From: Hyphomicrobiales bacterium
GTDB taxonomy: Bacteria > Pseudomonadota > Alphaproteobacteria > Rhizobiales > Rhizobiaceae
Assembly (NCBI GenBank): GCA_900472575.1
Contig: UCIV01000024.1
Location: 62,001-126,000 of the forward strand
Reading direction: 5' to 3'
DNA: 64,000 nt
How positions within the stretch are numbered: position 1 is the first letter of the stretch; the number at the start of each line of letters is the position of its first letter. Both the position numbers and the translations under genes were made by a program. Under the pieces are notes generated by a model, which ran no database searches, was not told the origin of the DNA, and saw only the letters and a program-made list of their open reading frames with translations. Positions 1 to 8,663 of the stretch are shown in pieces.

Positions 1-737
1 GAGAGGAAGTTGGCGCTCTCGGCGGCAAGATCGGGGAACAGCATCATGTCGATACCGTCGAGATAGGGCTTGCCCTTGATGAAATAGTTCTCGTTCTTGA
101 CGAGACGGACCATGCGGGCGCTGTCATAGGTTTCGAGCTTGAACGGACCGGTGCCGTTCGCGGTCGTGTCGAGCTTTTCGCGCGGGCCGGAAAGGGCGGC
201 CTTGGAGACGATTCGGGCATTGGCATGCGCCGTCGAGATCGGCAGGTCGGCAAACGGCGTCTTCAGCGTGAACTTGACGGTCGTCGGATCCACGGCCTCG
301 ATCTTCTCGATCATGTTGAGAACGGAACGCGCGGCTGCCGGAATGTCGGGATTGAGGATCGCCTGGAAGGTGGCAACCACATCGTCTGCCGTGCAGGGCG
401 TGCCGTCGTGGAAAACGATGCCCTTACGCAGATAGAAGGTGAAGGTCTTGGCATCTTCACTGCCTTCCCAGCGCTCGGCAAGATCGGCCATCGGCTTGTT
501 GTCCGGGCCCATGCGAGTCAGGCCCGAATAGAGCATGTCGACCACCGGATATTCGGCAGGGCCTGAGCAGTTCAACACGTTCAGCGTGGCGATACGCGTC
601 GAATGGCTGATCTTCAGCGTGCCGCCGGCCTTCGGCGTATCGGCCGCCAGCGCCTCGGAAAGATCGAGGCCGGGAAGAAGCGCGGTTGCCGCAAGGCCCA
701 TCACCATGCTGCGGCGGGAAATCATAAAAGTCGTCAT
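1..737 (-). CDS. Peptide-type ABC transporter substrate-binding protein (SBP_bac_5), C-terminus cut by window edge
   Basis: Periplasmic binding protein of the oligopeptide/nickel/opine (DppA-like) class. The N-terminus has a twin-arginine-like signal (SRRSMVMGLAATALLPG), followed by mature motifs typical of the family: GGTLKIS, an AERWE segment, and the KGIVFHDGTP segment where the family places its W-K-F-HDG motif. The ATG at 737 is chosen because an AGAGGGCAAGAG ribosome-binding stretch precedes it; an in-frame ATG at 725 is possible. About 245 residues are inside the window and the rest lies to the left, where permease genes are expected. The neighbouring M24 gene lies upstream of it in the same orientation with about 80 bases between. 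Ligand unknown; the context suggests a peptide or 5-oxoproline-containing compound. Confidence 0.9.
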   Translation of the reverse strand, partial: MTTFMISRRSMVMGLAATALLPGLDLSEALAADTPKAGGTLKISHSTRIATLNVLNCSGPAEYPVVDMLYSGLTRMGPDNKPMADLAERWEGSEDAKTFTFYLRKGIVFHDGTPCTADDVVATFQAILNPDIPAAARSVLNMIEKIEAVDPTTVKFTLKTPFADLPISTAHANARIVSKAALSGPREKLDTTANGTGPFKLETYDSARMVRLVKNENYFIKGKPYLDGIDMMLFPDLAAESANFL

Positions 738-818
738 TCTCTTGCCCTCTGAAGTTGTTTTTGACAGAAACCGGGGCGCTGTTTTTTTGTGCTTTTCCCG
801 GCTGTATTCCTCGACCCG

Positions 819-1988
819 TCAGCTGATCACGGTCAGCTCATCGGGTAATCCGGTCAGCACTTCCGGTGCTCCGTCCGTCACCAGCAACGTGTGGCCCACG
901 CCCATCGCCAGACCGGTATCGGCGTCACCGTTCATCACGTGGTAGAAAAGCGTCATCCCCGGCTGGCAGACGGTCGGGTTGCCGGAATAGATCATCGGCG
1001 GCACGTCCATGCTGGTCGGCGCGAATGTGCAGCCCACCGAATAACCGGTCGCGCCATAACGGGCGCGCTTGTAGCCGCCCTTGTCGAGACCGTCGGCATA
1101 AACATCAAAGATCTCGCCGAGCGTCGTGCCGGGACGCGCGATCTCCGTCATCCTGCGCAGCGTCTCCATGCCGACGTCGTACATCTTGCGATGCGCATCG
1201 GAGACTTTTCCGAACAGGATCGTCCATTCGGTCTTCACGTTGTAACGGCGGTAGGCGACGGGATATTCGACGAGGATCTGGTCCTGCTCTTCCAGCCGGC
1301 GCGGATCGGAAACGCCGCGACCGTAGACGGCGCGCGGTCCGGAATTGAACAGCGGCGCATTCGGCGGCATGTCTGCACCCTGGCCGAGGATCGAGGTGAG
1401 ATAGGTTGCCTTGAGGTCGCTGTCGAGAATGCCCGGACGCGCAGCGGCAATCACTGCAGTCAGCGAGTCATCCAGAATACGGGCCGCCTTGCGGGTATAT
1501 TCGATCTCGGCCGGCGACTTGCAGACACGCAGCCAGCGGATCAGGTGACGGTCGTCTTCCAGCTCGCACCAGTTCCCGATCGTCTGCTGCGTGCGATATA
1601 GGTTCCAGCCGGTCAGGCCGTGGGTATTGAGCTCGATGGCGATCTTCTTGCCCCCGAGGCCAAGTTCCTCGAGGATCACCTTCAGGTCGGCGGCCGGGTT
1701 TGCATCCTCGGCATCCCACCAGATGCGGATATCCTCGATGATGCTCGTCTGACGCGCCTGCACCAGATCCGGTCGGCGGGTCAGAAGCACCGGCTGGCGG
1801 CCATCGGTCGGCACGACGAGGCACTGGTAATAGACGAAGCCACCGGTGTCGTAGCCGGTCAGCCAGTACATGCTTTCCTGTGCAAACACGAGCATGGCAT
1901 CGACGCCGCGCGCCGCAAGTTCAGCCCGAAGCTTGTCCTGTCGCTTCAGATGCTCCGCCTTCAAAAAGGGGAGGTTCGGTTGCGGCAT
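819..1988 (-). CDS. M24-fold creatinase/ectoine hydrolase-like protein
   Basis: About 389 residues, with an N-terminal creatinase domain (LRAELAARGVDAMLVF, then ESMYWLTGYDTGGF) and a C-terminal pita-bread domain. Metal-dependent M24 peptidases carry Asp, Asp, His, Glu, Glu ligands. Here the region of the first two Asp reads ILVEYPVAYRRYNVKTEW, and the His motif reads YSVGCTF, so the dinuclear metal site appears absent, as in creatinase and the ectoine hydrolase DoeA/EutD. A metal-independent amidohydrolase is therefore likelier than a prolidase. The start is ATG 1988; an in-frame GTG at 1997 has an AAAGGA seven bases upstream and is an equal alternative. It is divergent from the GntR gene at 2231. 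Substrate not identifiable. Confidence 0.82.
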   Translation of the reverse strand: MPQPNLPFLKAEHLKRQDKLRAELAARGVDAMLVFAQESMYWLTGYDTGGFVYYQCLVVPTDGRQPVLLTRRPDLVQARQTSIIEDIRIWWDAEDANPAADLKVILEELGLGGKKIAIELNTHGLTGWNLYRTQQTIGNWCELEDDRHLIRWLRVCKSPAEIEYTRKAARILDDSLTAVIAAARPGILDSDLKATYLTSILGQGADMPPNAPLFNSGPRAVYGRGVSDPRRLEEQDQILVEYPVAYRRYNVKTEWTILFGKVSDAHRKMYDVGMETLRRMTEIARPGTTLGEIFDVYADGLDKGGYKRARYGATGYSVGCTFAPTSMDVPPMIYSGNPTVCQPGMTLFYHVMNGDADTGLAMGVGHTLLVTDGAPEVLTGLPDELTVIS

Positions 1989-2050
1989 GGCACTCACAGG
2001 ATCGTCCTTTCGCAAGATCGTCAAAGCTCGATGTTGCTTCACGATACGGT

Positions 2051-2063
2051 TTGGTATACCACT
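2051..2063. promoter_or_regulatory. Palindromic operator TTGGTATACCACT, copy 1
   Basis: The perfect dyad TGGTATACCA (2052-2061) lies between the divergent M24 and GntR genes. The same 13 bases recur at 7887-7899 in the other divergent promoter region of this cluster. The symmetry and placement fit an FCD-subfamily GntR operator, probably that of the regulator at 2231. The link to that protein is inferred. Confidence 0.6.
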
Positions 2064-2230
2064 CGTCAACCAGCGGAATACAAAAATTGCGTCACACCGA
2101 AAACCGCATGGAAAAAGGGATCGCTGAGGATAGACAGCCTTTGGGCGCAAGAGCTGGTGACAACCGCCATAACGTGTGGCACCAGAAAGTCATTTGAAGC
2201 CGTCTCCTTAAAGGGAGGGACTGGATATTT

Positions 2231-2890
2231 ATGCTGATTGAAACCGATAAGCGGCTGGCGCTGCAGGCCTACGAGCAGATATTGAACCTGATCCTTTCCG
2301 GCGCAGCCCAGCCCGGCGCGATGGTGACCGAACGTCGTCTGGCCGAAACGCTCAACATGTCGCGCACCCCGATCCGGGATGCGCTGCTGATGCTCGAAGG
2401 CGAAGGCCTGCTGATCCGTCAGGGAAGCCGCGGCCTGCAGGTCAAGCAGATGCGCATCGAGGACTATATGGACGCGCTGCAGGTGCGCCTGCTGCTCGAA
2501 CCTGAAGCAGCGCGTCTTGCTGCAGGCCACATGCCGGCTGCGGCGCTGAATGAACTGGAAGCGGACCTTAAAACGCTGCTCGGCCATCCAGAAGATGGCG
2601 AAGGCAAGCCCGATCGCGGCTCCGTGCGTGATGTCGACGACCGCCTGCATGGCGGCATCGGCGATGCCGCTGGCAATCCGCAACTGGCCCATATCATCCG
2701 CACGCTGCGCCGCCAGACGCAGATCTTCGACCTGAGAAGCATGCCGGAACGGTTCGACGCGACCTGCCGCGAGCATCTGGCCATCGTTTCAGCCCTGCGC
2801 GAAGGACGCGGTGACGATGCCGCACAGCTGATGCGCGATCACCTCGCACATGTAAAAGACAGCATTATCGGGAGACTGACCCGCGCATGA
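2231..2890 (+). CDS. GntR-family transcriptional regulator (FadR/FCD subfamily)
   Basis: 219 residues. The N-terminal winged helix (about residues 10-75) contains RRLAETLNMSRTPIRDALLML followed by the wing. The C-terminal FCD ligand domain has the His-rich end (CREHLAIVSAL, MRDHLAHVK), which in this subfamily often binds a metal and a small carboxylate. It probably senses an intermediate of the adjacent 5-oxoproline/amide cluster. The stop overlaps the start of the next gene (ATGA), so the regulator heads the operon running to 6880. A GGGAGG lies about twelve bases before the ATG, a rather long spacing. It likely binds the repeated TGGTATACCA element and controls itself, the divergent M24 gene and the 7.8-kb promoter. 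Confidence 0.9.
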   Translation: MLIETDKRLALQAYEQILNLILSGAAQPGAMVTERRLAETLNMSRTPIRDALLMLEGEGLLIRQGSRGLQVKQMRIEDYMDALQVRLLLEPEAARLAAGHMPAAALNELEADLKTLLGHPEDGEGKPDRGSVRDVDDRLHGGIGDAAGNPQLAHIIRTLRRQTQIFDLRSMPERFDATCREHLAIVSALREGRGDDAAQLMRDHLAHVKDSIIGRLTRA

Positions 2891-4200
2891 CCGTTTTGGC
2901 AGAAAAAGCACAGACGGAAACGTCCGTGCTCAGCAACGCCGCCCCTGTGGATATCCCTCTCGCCGAACGGCTGTTCGACGAGCTTCGACGCCGCACCGGC
3001 ACCAATCGCGGCATCACCCGCACCTCCTATGGTCTCGGCGAACAGATCGCCCATGACATGGTGCGCCGCGAGGCCCGCAAGCTCGGCCTTGAAGTAACGA
3101 CCGATCCCGGCTGCAATCTCTACATGACGATGAAGGGCCGCGAAGAGGGTCCGGGCATCTTCATCGGATCGCATCTCGATTCCGTGCCGATGGGCGGCAA
3201 TTTCGATGGCGCAGCCGGCGTGCTTCTCGGCCTCTCGGTCATTTCCGGTTATGTCCGGGCCGGCATCCGCCCGCCGCGCGATATCACCGTCATGGCGATC
3301 CGCGCCGAGGAAAGCACCTGGTTCGGGGCCTCCTATATCGGCAGCCGCGCCGCGCTGGGCCGACTGACGGGGCGCGAACTCGATCAGGTCAAGCGCTCCT
3401 CCGACCAGATCTCTCTCGCCGCCGCCATCGATGCAGCCGGCGGTGACACGGAATTCCTTCGCTCGGGCCAGTCTTATCTCGACCCGAACAACATCGCGAT
3501 GTTCATCGAGCCGCATATCGAGCAGGGACCGGTTCTGATCGAGAAAAAGCTGCCGATCGGCATCGTCACAGGTATTCGCGGCTCCTTCCGCTATCGCGAA
3601 GCAAAATGCATCGGCACCTATGCCCATTCGGGCGCGACCCCGCGCGAATATCGCAGCGATGCCGTGCGGGCCGCCTCCGCGCTTGTGGTGAAACTCGACA
3701 AGGCCTGGGACAGGCTGCAGGAGGAAGGTGCGGATCTCGTCGTCACCTTCGGCCAGTTCTCGACCGATGCTTCGGAAGCTGCCTTCAGCAAAATCGCCGG
3801 CAAGCTCTCCTTCGCGCTCGATGTTCGTAGCCAGGAGCCGGAAACGCTCTCAAAAATGCAGGCCGTCGTTGCCGAAGCGGTTGCCCGCATCGAGGCGGAC
3901 CATCGGGTCAAATTCGAGCTCGGCCGTTTGACCGACAGCAAAGCGGCGAAGATGGACGACGCTATTGTCGCCTCGCTCGCCGGATTGGCAAAGGAGCATG
4001 GTATCGAGGCCGAGATCATGGCCTGCGGTGCGGGCCATGATGCGGCGGTGTTTGCCGATGCCGGTGTGCCGACCGGCATGGTCTTCATCCGCAATGCCAA
4101 TGGCAGCCATAATCCGGACGAGCAGATGGAGATTGCCGATTTTACGCAGGCAGCACGGCTCGTATCCGCGCTCTGCCTCGACCCGCCATTGAAAGCCTGA
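2887..4200 (+). CDS. M20-family Zn-dependent amidohydrolase (N-carbamoyl-amino-acid hydrolase/allantoate amidohydrolase type)
   Basis: 437 residues, the usual size for HyuC/AllC/beta-ureidopropionase proteins. Metal-site motifs are visible: GSHLDSVPMGGNFDGAAGV, the double Glu in AIRAEESTWFGASYIGS, PHIEQGP and CGAGHDAAVF, with NGSHNPDE near the C-terminus. It should hydrolyse an N-carbamoyl or amide bond in the cytoplasm. The glutamate motif differs from the EEGSRF form usual in the family and matches a second M20 protein at 42582-43919, so both belong to one sublineage. It overlaps the GntR stop by four bases and is two bases from the dehydrogenase gene, which shows tight cotranscription. Exact substrate unknown. 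Confidence 0.9.
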   Translation: MTVLAEKAQTETSVLSNAAPVDIPLAERLFDELRRRTGTNRGITRTSYGLGEQIAHDMVRREARKLGLEVTTDPGCNLYMTMKGREEGPGIFIGSHLDSVPMGGNFDGAAGVLLGLSVISGYVRAGIRPPRDITVMAIRAEESTWFGASYIGSRAALGRLTGRELDQVKRSSDQISLAAAIDAAGGDTEFLRSGQSYLDPNNIAMFIEPHIEQGPVLIEKKLPIGIVTGIRGSFRYREAKCIGTYAHSGATPREYRSDAVRAASALVVKLDKAWDRLQEEGADLVVTFGQFSTDASEAAFSKIAGKLSFALDVRSQEPETLSKMQAVVAEAVARIEADHRVKFELGRLTDSKAAKMDDAIVASLAGLAKEHGIEAEIMACGAGHDAAVFADAGVPTGMVFIRNANGSHNPDEQMEIADFTQAARLVSALCLDPPLKA

Positions 4201-4202
4201 TC

Positions 4203-5156
4203 ATGTCCGATATCCGTTGCGACTGCCTCATCGTCCAGCCGATCGCCAAAAGCGCCATCCGCATGCTGGAAGAAAAAGGGCTTACCGTCCACATTGCGGC
4301 CTCCACCACCTTTGCCGATCTCGAACCCTATCTTGCCGTCGCAACCGCGGTCATCACCCGCAATCATGGCCTCTCTGCCCGCGAAATCGAAGCCGCGCCC
4401 AATCTGAAGGTTGTCGGCGTTCATGGCACCGGCACGGACAAGGTGCACAAGCCGTCGCTTGCCGCGCGCGGCATCCCGCTGCACAACACGCCCGGCGCCA
4501 ATGCCCAGTCGGTCGCCGAACTGGTGATCGGTCTGGCGCTTGCCTGCTCGCGCTCGCTGATTGCCGCCGACAATGCCTCGCGCACCGGCGATACGCTCTT
4601 CCGCCAACACCACCGCACCTATGAGCTCTCCGGCCGCCGCCTCGGCCTGTTCGGCTACGGCCATATCGCCAAACTGGTCGCCCGTCTGGGCCAGGCCTTC
4701 GGCATGGAAGTCGCCACCGTATCGCGTTACACGCCTGCCGAAGAATTGCAGCGCGACGGCATCACGCTTCTGCCCGATCTCGATAGCCTCTGCGAATGGG
4801 CCGATGTCGTTTCACTGCACGGCATACCCGAGGAAAAGCCGCTTATCGATGCCCGCCGCCTGGCGCTGATCGGTAAAACCGGCATCCTGATCAACACCGC
4901 CCGCGGCGCATTGATCGACGAGGACGCGCTTGCCACGGCGCTGAAGGACGGCATCATTGCAGGGGCAGGCCTCGATGTGCTTGTGATCGAGCCGATTACC
5001 GCAGACAATCCCCTCCTCGATTGCCCCAATCTCGTGCTGACACCCCATATCGGCGGCTCGACCGACGAGGCTCTGGAAAAGACCGGCTTCCAGGTCGCCA
5101 GCAAGGTTCTGGCCGAACTCGCCGCTCTCGAACGGATCCCGGCCACCGGCACCTGA
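4203..5156 (+). CDS. D-isomer-specific 2-hydroxyacid dehydrogenase (NAD-dependent)
   Basis: 317 residues, related to the nucleotide-binding half of phosphoglycerate dehydrogenase (SerA) but without an ACT domain. A Rossmann motif appears at GLFGYGHIAKLVA, and the catalytic residues are recognisable: Arg in NTARGALIDE, Glu in the LVIEP segment, and His in TPHIGGSTDE. It would interconvert a 2-oxo acid and a D-2-hydroxy acid. It sits two bases after the M20 gene and 21 bases before pxpB. Its role beside 5-oxoproline enzymes is unclear; it may process the carbon skeleton released by the amidohydrolase. Confidence 0.9.
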   Translation: MSDIRCDCLIVQPIAKSAIRMLEEKGLTVHIAASTTFADLEPYLAVATAVITRNHGLSAREIEAAPNLKVVGVHGTGTDKVHKPSLAARGIPLHNTPGANAQSVAELVIGLALACSRSLIAADNASRTGDTLFRQHHRTYELSGRRLGLFGYGHIAKLVARLGQAFGMEVATVSRYTPAEELQRDGITLLPDLDSLCEWADVVSLHGIPEEKPLIDARRLALIGKTGILINTARGALIDEDALATALKDGIIAGAGLDVLVIEPITADNPLLDCPNLVLTPHIGGSTDEALEKTGFQVASKVLAELAALERIPATGT

Positions 5157-5177
5157 CCGCGACAGGATAGACAAGAC

Positions 5178-5939
5178 ATGCATTTCAGGCCCCGATCCGG
5201 CCCAAAATCCACATCCGAGAGCACTTATCCGCGCATCCTTCGCTGCGGCGACCGCGCCATCGGTATCGAGTTCTCGGATACGGTCAGCGAGGCCGCAAAC
5301 CTCAAGGTCCTGTCGCTCGATGCATCGCTTGCGGCCGAGCCGATAGACGGCATTCTCGAAACCATCCCGACATACCGCTCGCTGACCGTGATCTACGATC
5401 CGAAAATCCTGCGAGGCGCGGCTCTCGGCGAAGCGCTGATGCAGCGGGCAACGCATGACACAGCGGTACCGGAAACCGGTCGGCTCCTGGAATTCCCGGT
5501 CCTTTACGGCGGCGAACATCAGGCCGATCTCGACGAACTCGCCGCGCTGAAAAATATGAGCGCAGCCGATGTCATCGCGCTTCACGCTTCCGCAGTGTAC
5601 CGGGTTTACATGATCGGTTTTGCGCCCGGTTTCGCCTATCTCGGCGGCCTGCCGGATATTCTGCATACGCCACGGCTTGCCGTGCCGCGGCAGCGGATTG
5701 AGGCCGGCGCAATCGGCATCGGTGGCCGGCAGTCGAGCATCAATTCCGTCCCCGGCCCGAGCGGCTGGCGCTTTCTCGGCCGCACGCCCTTCAAGCTTTT
5801 CGACCCCGCCCGCACAGAAGCTTTTCTCCTGAAGGCCGGCGACCGCATCACCTTCCGCAGCGTCGACCTCGACGAGGCCCGAGAATTGGACGAGAAGGTC
5901 GCGGTCGGCACCGCCGAATTGAAGGAGATCGCCCGATGA
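5178..5939 (+). CDS. pxpB: 5-oxoprolinase subunit PxpB (KipI/allophanate hydrolase subunit 1-like)
   Basis: 253 residues with the family core: YRVYMIGFAPGFAYLGGLP, then PRLAVPRQRI, GIGGRQSSINSVPGPSGW and PFKLFDP. In the prokaryotic 5-oxoprolinase, PxpA, PxpB and PxpC together use ATP to open 5-oxoproline to glutamate. The first roughly 15 residues before the conserved start are unusual and polar; the ATG at 5178 follows an AGGATAGACAAGAC stretch. It overlaps pxpC by four bases (ATGA). With the divergently encoded PxpA at 7025-7783 the full three-subunit enzyme is present, which makes 5-oxoproline a probable pathway intermediate. Confidence 0.92.
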   Translation: MHFRPRSGPKSTSESTYPRILRCGDRAIGIEFSDTVSEAANLKVLSLDASLAAEPIDGILETIPTYRSLTVIYDPKILRGAALGEALMQRATHDTAVPETGRLLEFPVLYGGEHQADLDELAALKNMSAADVIALHASAVYRVYMIGFAPGFAYLGGLPDILHTPRLAVPRQRIEAGAIGIGGRQSSINSVPGPSGWRFLGRTPFKLFDPARTEAFLLKAGDRITFRSVDLDEARELDEKVAVGTAELKEIAR

Positions 5940-6880
5940 CCGCTCTCCTGACCATTTCCCGCGCCGGCCCGCTGATGTCGGTGCAGGATGATGGCCGTTA
6001 CGGTTTTCGCGCCCGCGGGGTCTCCACCTCCGGCGCCATGGATCGCGACGCGCATGCGATCGCCAATGCGCTGGTCGGCAACGATGCCGATGCCGCAACC
6101 ATCGAATTCGCCCTCACCGGCGGCGCGTTCACGGCAGATCGCGACACGCTCATCGCCGTCACCGGCGGCAGTTGTCAGGTCGAGATTGCCGGTAGATCGG
6201 TTTCCACCTGGGAAAGCCATCTCCTCAAGTCCGGCGAAACGCTGACCGTCGGCGCCTTGCGCGGTGCCGTCTGGGGTTACATCGCCATCTCCGGCGGCAT
6301 CGCCATCCCAAAGATGCTCGGCAGCCGTTCCACCCATGTGCGAACCGCAGTCGGCGGCCTGAACGGCAAGGCGCTTAGCGCCGGCGATATCCTGCCGCTC
6401 GGCGATAGCGAAAAACGTGCCCCCCGCACCCTCGGCACGCCCTACCTGCGCGGACACGGCCCGATCGCCATCATCCCCGGCCCGCAGGACGATTACTTCG
6501 ACGAGGACGCGTGGAAGACCTTTCTGCGCCAGCCCTATCGCACCACCACGGCGCGCGACCGCATGGCCATGGTTCTCGACGGTCCCGTGCTTCAGGCATT
6601 CAAGGGCCACGACATCGTCTCGGATGCGACCGTCGTCGGCTCCATCCAGGTGCCCGGATCGGGCAAGCCGATCGTACTGACCGCCGACGGCCAGACGACC
6701 GGCGGCTATCCCAAGATCGCCACCGTCGCGTCATTCGATCTCGCGCGCCTGGCGCAACTGCCGGCCGGCCAGCAATTTTTGTTCCGGGCGATTTCAGCGG
6801 ACCTAGCGGAAGAACAGACAATCCACGCCGACGACCGCCTTGCCGCCGTGATTGCCGATCTCAGGACGAGCGAAGGCTGA
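5936..6880 (+). CDS. pxpC: 5-oxoprolinase subunit PxpC (KipA/biotin-dependent carboxyltransferase-like)
   Basis: 314 residues. The N-terminus reads SRAGPLMSVQDDGRYGFRARG and is followed by STSGAMDRDAHAIANALVG, the signature of the KipA/urea amidolyase-associated family. Further motifs are GYIAISGGI, SRSTHVRTAVGG, IPGPQDDYF and TADGQTTGGYPKIA. The family partners PxpB, and the two genes overlap here by four bases. It is the last gene of the rightward operon that starts with the GntR gene, and it is followed by a palindromic intergenic repeat that separates it from the converging pxpA. Confidence 0.92.
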   Translation: MTALLTISRAGPLMSVQDDGRYGFRARGVSTSGAMDRDAHAIANALVGNDADAATIEFALTGGAFTADRDTLIAVTGGSCQVEIAGRSVSTWESHLLKSGETLTVGALRGAVWGYIAISGGIAIPKMLGSRSTHVRTAVGGLNGKALSAGDILPLGDSEKRAPRTLGTPYLRGHGPIAIIPGPQDDYFDEDAWKTFLRQPYRTTTARDRMAMVLDGPVLQAFKGHDIVSDATVVGSIQVPGSGKPIVLTADGQTTGGYPKIATVASFDLARLAQLPAGQQFLFRAISADLAEEQTIHADDRLAAVIADLRTSEG

Positions 6881-6893
6881 CCACCACCCGACT

Positions 6894-7002
6894 TCGTCAT
6901 CCTCGGGCTTGTCCCGAGGATCTAAGCACTGTGCCGGAGACTGCGACGTTGCAGCTGGTCGGAACGGCAGCAGATGCTCGGGACAAGCCCGAGCGTGACG
7001 AC
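6894..7002. repeat. Rhizobial palindromic intergenic repeat with two hairpins
   Basis: Two hairpin arms, CCTCGGGCTTGTCCCGAGG (6901-6919) and GCTCGGGACAAGCCCGAGC (6976-6994), face each other in inverted orientation across about 55 bases, flanked by CGTCAT and GTGACG. This resembles the mosaic intergenic elements frequent in rhizobia. It lies between the converging pxpC and pxpA genes and could also end transcription from both sides. Confidence 0.7.
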
Positions 7003-7024
7003 GGAGAAGTGTTCACCCCGCCCA

Positions 7025-7783
7025 CTACACCGAAGCCCCAATCACCCATCCGGCCTTTTCCAGCGCCTCACGCAACTGCCGCGCCATGCCCACCGCCCCC
7101 GGCGTGTCGCCATGCACGCAGACGGACCCGATCGGCACCTCAAGCCGCTTGCCGGATGTCGAGGTCAGGCACCCTTCCGACACCATCCCGATCACCCGTT
7201 TCACCAGCAGGTCCGGATCATGGATCACCGAACCTGCTTCAGAACGCGGCGAGAGATTGAAATTGTCCGCATAAGTCCGGTCGGCATAGATCTCGTTGAT
7301 AGGCGTCAGGCCCAGCGTTTCCGCAGCCCGCGCCGTCGCCGTCCCCGGCATCACCATGAAGGCGAGCTTCGGATCGACGGCCTTGATGGCGCGGCCGACG
7401 GCAAGCGCCATCTCGTCGTCATCGGCACAGACATTGCCAAGCGCCCCATGGGTCTTCACATGCGTCATCGGATGGCCTTCGAGGGCTGCGACCGCAGCCA
7501 GCGCCCCGACCTGATAAGCCACCAGCGATTCCACTTCGGAGACGCTCAGTCCCGGCAGACGTCGACGACCGAAACCGATCAAGTCCATGTAGCCGGGATG
7601 CGCACCGATCGCGACGCCGCGTTGTTTCGCCAGTCGCACCGTCTCGCGCATGATGTCCGGGTCACCGGCATGAAACCCGCAGGCGATATTGGCGGTGCTG
7701 ACAATATCAAGCATCGCCGCATCGTCGCCCATCGTCCACGGGCCAAAACCCTCGCCCAGATCGGAGTTGAGATCAATGCGCAT
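7025..7783 (-). CDS. pxpA: 5-oxoprolinase subunit PxpA (LamB/YcsF family)
   Basis: 252 residues, normal for the family. The hallmark N-terminus DLNSDLGEGFGPW is followed by STANIACGFHAGDPDIM, AIGAHPGYMDLIGFGRR, HVKTHGALGN, EIYADRTY and, at the end, CVHGDTPGAV. It forms the 5-oxoprolinase with PxpB and PxpC. The start is set by AGGGGAAGAC just upstream. It is encoded opposite to pxpBC, divergent from the glutamine amidotransferase gene, with the shared TGGTATACCA operator in the gap. Confidence 0.93.
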   Translation of the reverse strand: MRIDLNSDLGEGFGPWTMGDDAAMLDIVSTANIACGFHAGDPDIMRETVRLAKQRGVAIGAHPGYMDLIGFGRRRLPGLSVSEVESLVAYQVGALAAVAALEGHPMTHVKTHGALGNVCADDDEMALAVGRAIKAVDPKLAFMVMPGTATARAAETLGLTPINEIYADRTYADNFNLSPRSEAGSVIHDPDLLVKRVIGMVSEGCLTSTSGKRLEVPIGSVCVHGDTPGAVGMARQLREALEKAGWVIGASV

Positions 7784-7886
7784 GTCTTCCCCTTTTTAGT
7801 CGTCCGGCCGTTTTCGGCTGTCCGGTCAGATGCATAACACGGCACCTGATGATTGCCACGATTTCCCGATTGCACCGTGCACACCG

Positions 7887-7899
7887 TTGGTATACCACT
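7887..7899. promoter_or_regulatory. Palindromic operator TTGGTATACCACT, copy 2
   Basis: Identical 13-base copy of the element at 2051-2063, with the dyad TGGTATACCA at 7888-7897. It lies between divergent pxpA and the glutamine amidotransferase gene, about 30 bases before the latter's start. The two sites probably make the cluster one regulon of the GntR protein encoded at 2231. Confidence 0.6.
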
Positions 7900-7929
7900 G
7901 GTGTGCTGATTTTGAAAACGGGGAATGAC

Positions 7930-8631
7930 ATGGGCAAGCGCCTTCTTTATCTCGGCAATGGCCGCAAGTTTCAGTCCATCGCAAAGCTCGACGACCGCTT
8001 CGAAGCCTGGGGCCTGAAGGTCGATCGCTACTGGGCTTATGACGGCCAGTTCCCCGAGACGCTGAAGGGTTATGACGGCATTTTTCTCTCCGGCAGCCCG
8101 CATGGCGCCTATGAGGACGTGCCCTTCATCCTGCGCGAACATGATCTGATCCGCGAAGCCGCGGAGCTTGAAATCCCCATGCTCGGCATCTGCTTCGGCA
8201 GCCAGATCCTTGCTTCAGCGCTGTGTGGCCGCGACCAGGTGTTCCGCCGCACCTCCTGCGAGATCGCCTACAAGGACCTGCCGCTCACCGAGGCCGCCCG
8301 CACCGACAAGCTCTGCCGTGATCTGGTCGACAGCGCCTACATGTTCGTCTGGCACAATGACGAGGTGAAGGCCGCCCACCCGGACATGACGATCCTTGCC
8401 TATTCCGACGACTGCCCCAACCATATCTGGCGCTACAAGGACAAGGATATCTGGGGCATCCAGGGCCATCCGGAAGTCACCAAGGCGCAGGCCGTCATCT
8501 GGTTCGAGGAAAACCGCGAGCGGATGACGCTCGATGGCGCCGATATCGATGACCTCAAGGCACAGGCCCACGAAGCCGCCGAGGCCAAGACCATGCTGAC
8601 CCGCTTTGCGGAACTGGTCCAGAACGCCTGA
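7930..8631 (+). CDS. Class I glutamine amidotransferase-like protein
   Basis: 233 residues forming a stand-alone class I GATase domain. The nucleophile is Cys88 in LGICFGSQ, with His in QGHPEVTKA and a Glu two residues after it, so the triad is intact. The oxyanion-strand region reads FLSGSPHGAYED. Stand-alone members hydrolyse gamma-glutamyl bonds or feed ammonia to a partner. The start at 7930 is preceded by ACGGGGAA and conserved sequence begins at MGKRLLYLG. It is followed 32 bases later by an M24 gene. Its place next to 5-oxoprolinase suggests gamma-glutamyl or glutamine-derived substrates, but that is inference. Confidence 0.88.
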   Translation: MGKRLLYLGNGRKFQSIAKLDDRFEAWGLKVDRYWAYDGQFPETLKGYDGIFLSGSPHGAYEDVPFILREHDLIREAAELEIPMLGICFGSQILASALCGRDQVFRRTSCEIAYKDLPLTEAARTDKLCRDLVDSAYMFVWHNDEVKAAHPDMTILAYSDDCPNHIWRYKDKDIWGIQGHPEVTKAQAVIWFEENRERMTLDGADIDDLKAQAHEAAEAKTMLTRFAELVQNA

Positions 8632-8663
8632 TTTTCCCAAAACATCCCGATCGAGGAAGAATA

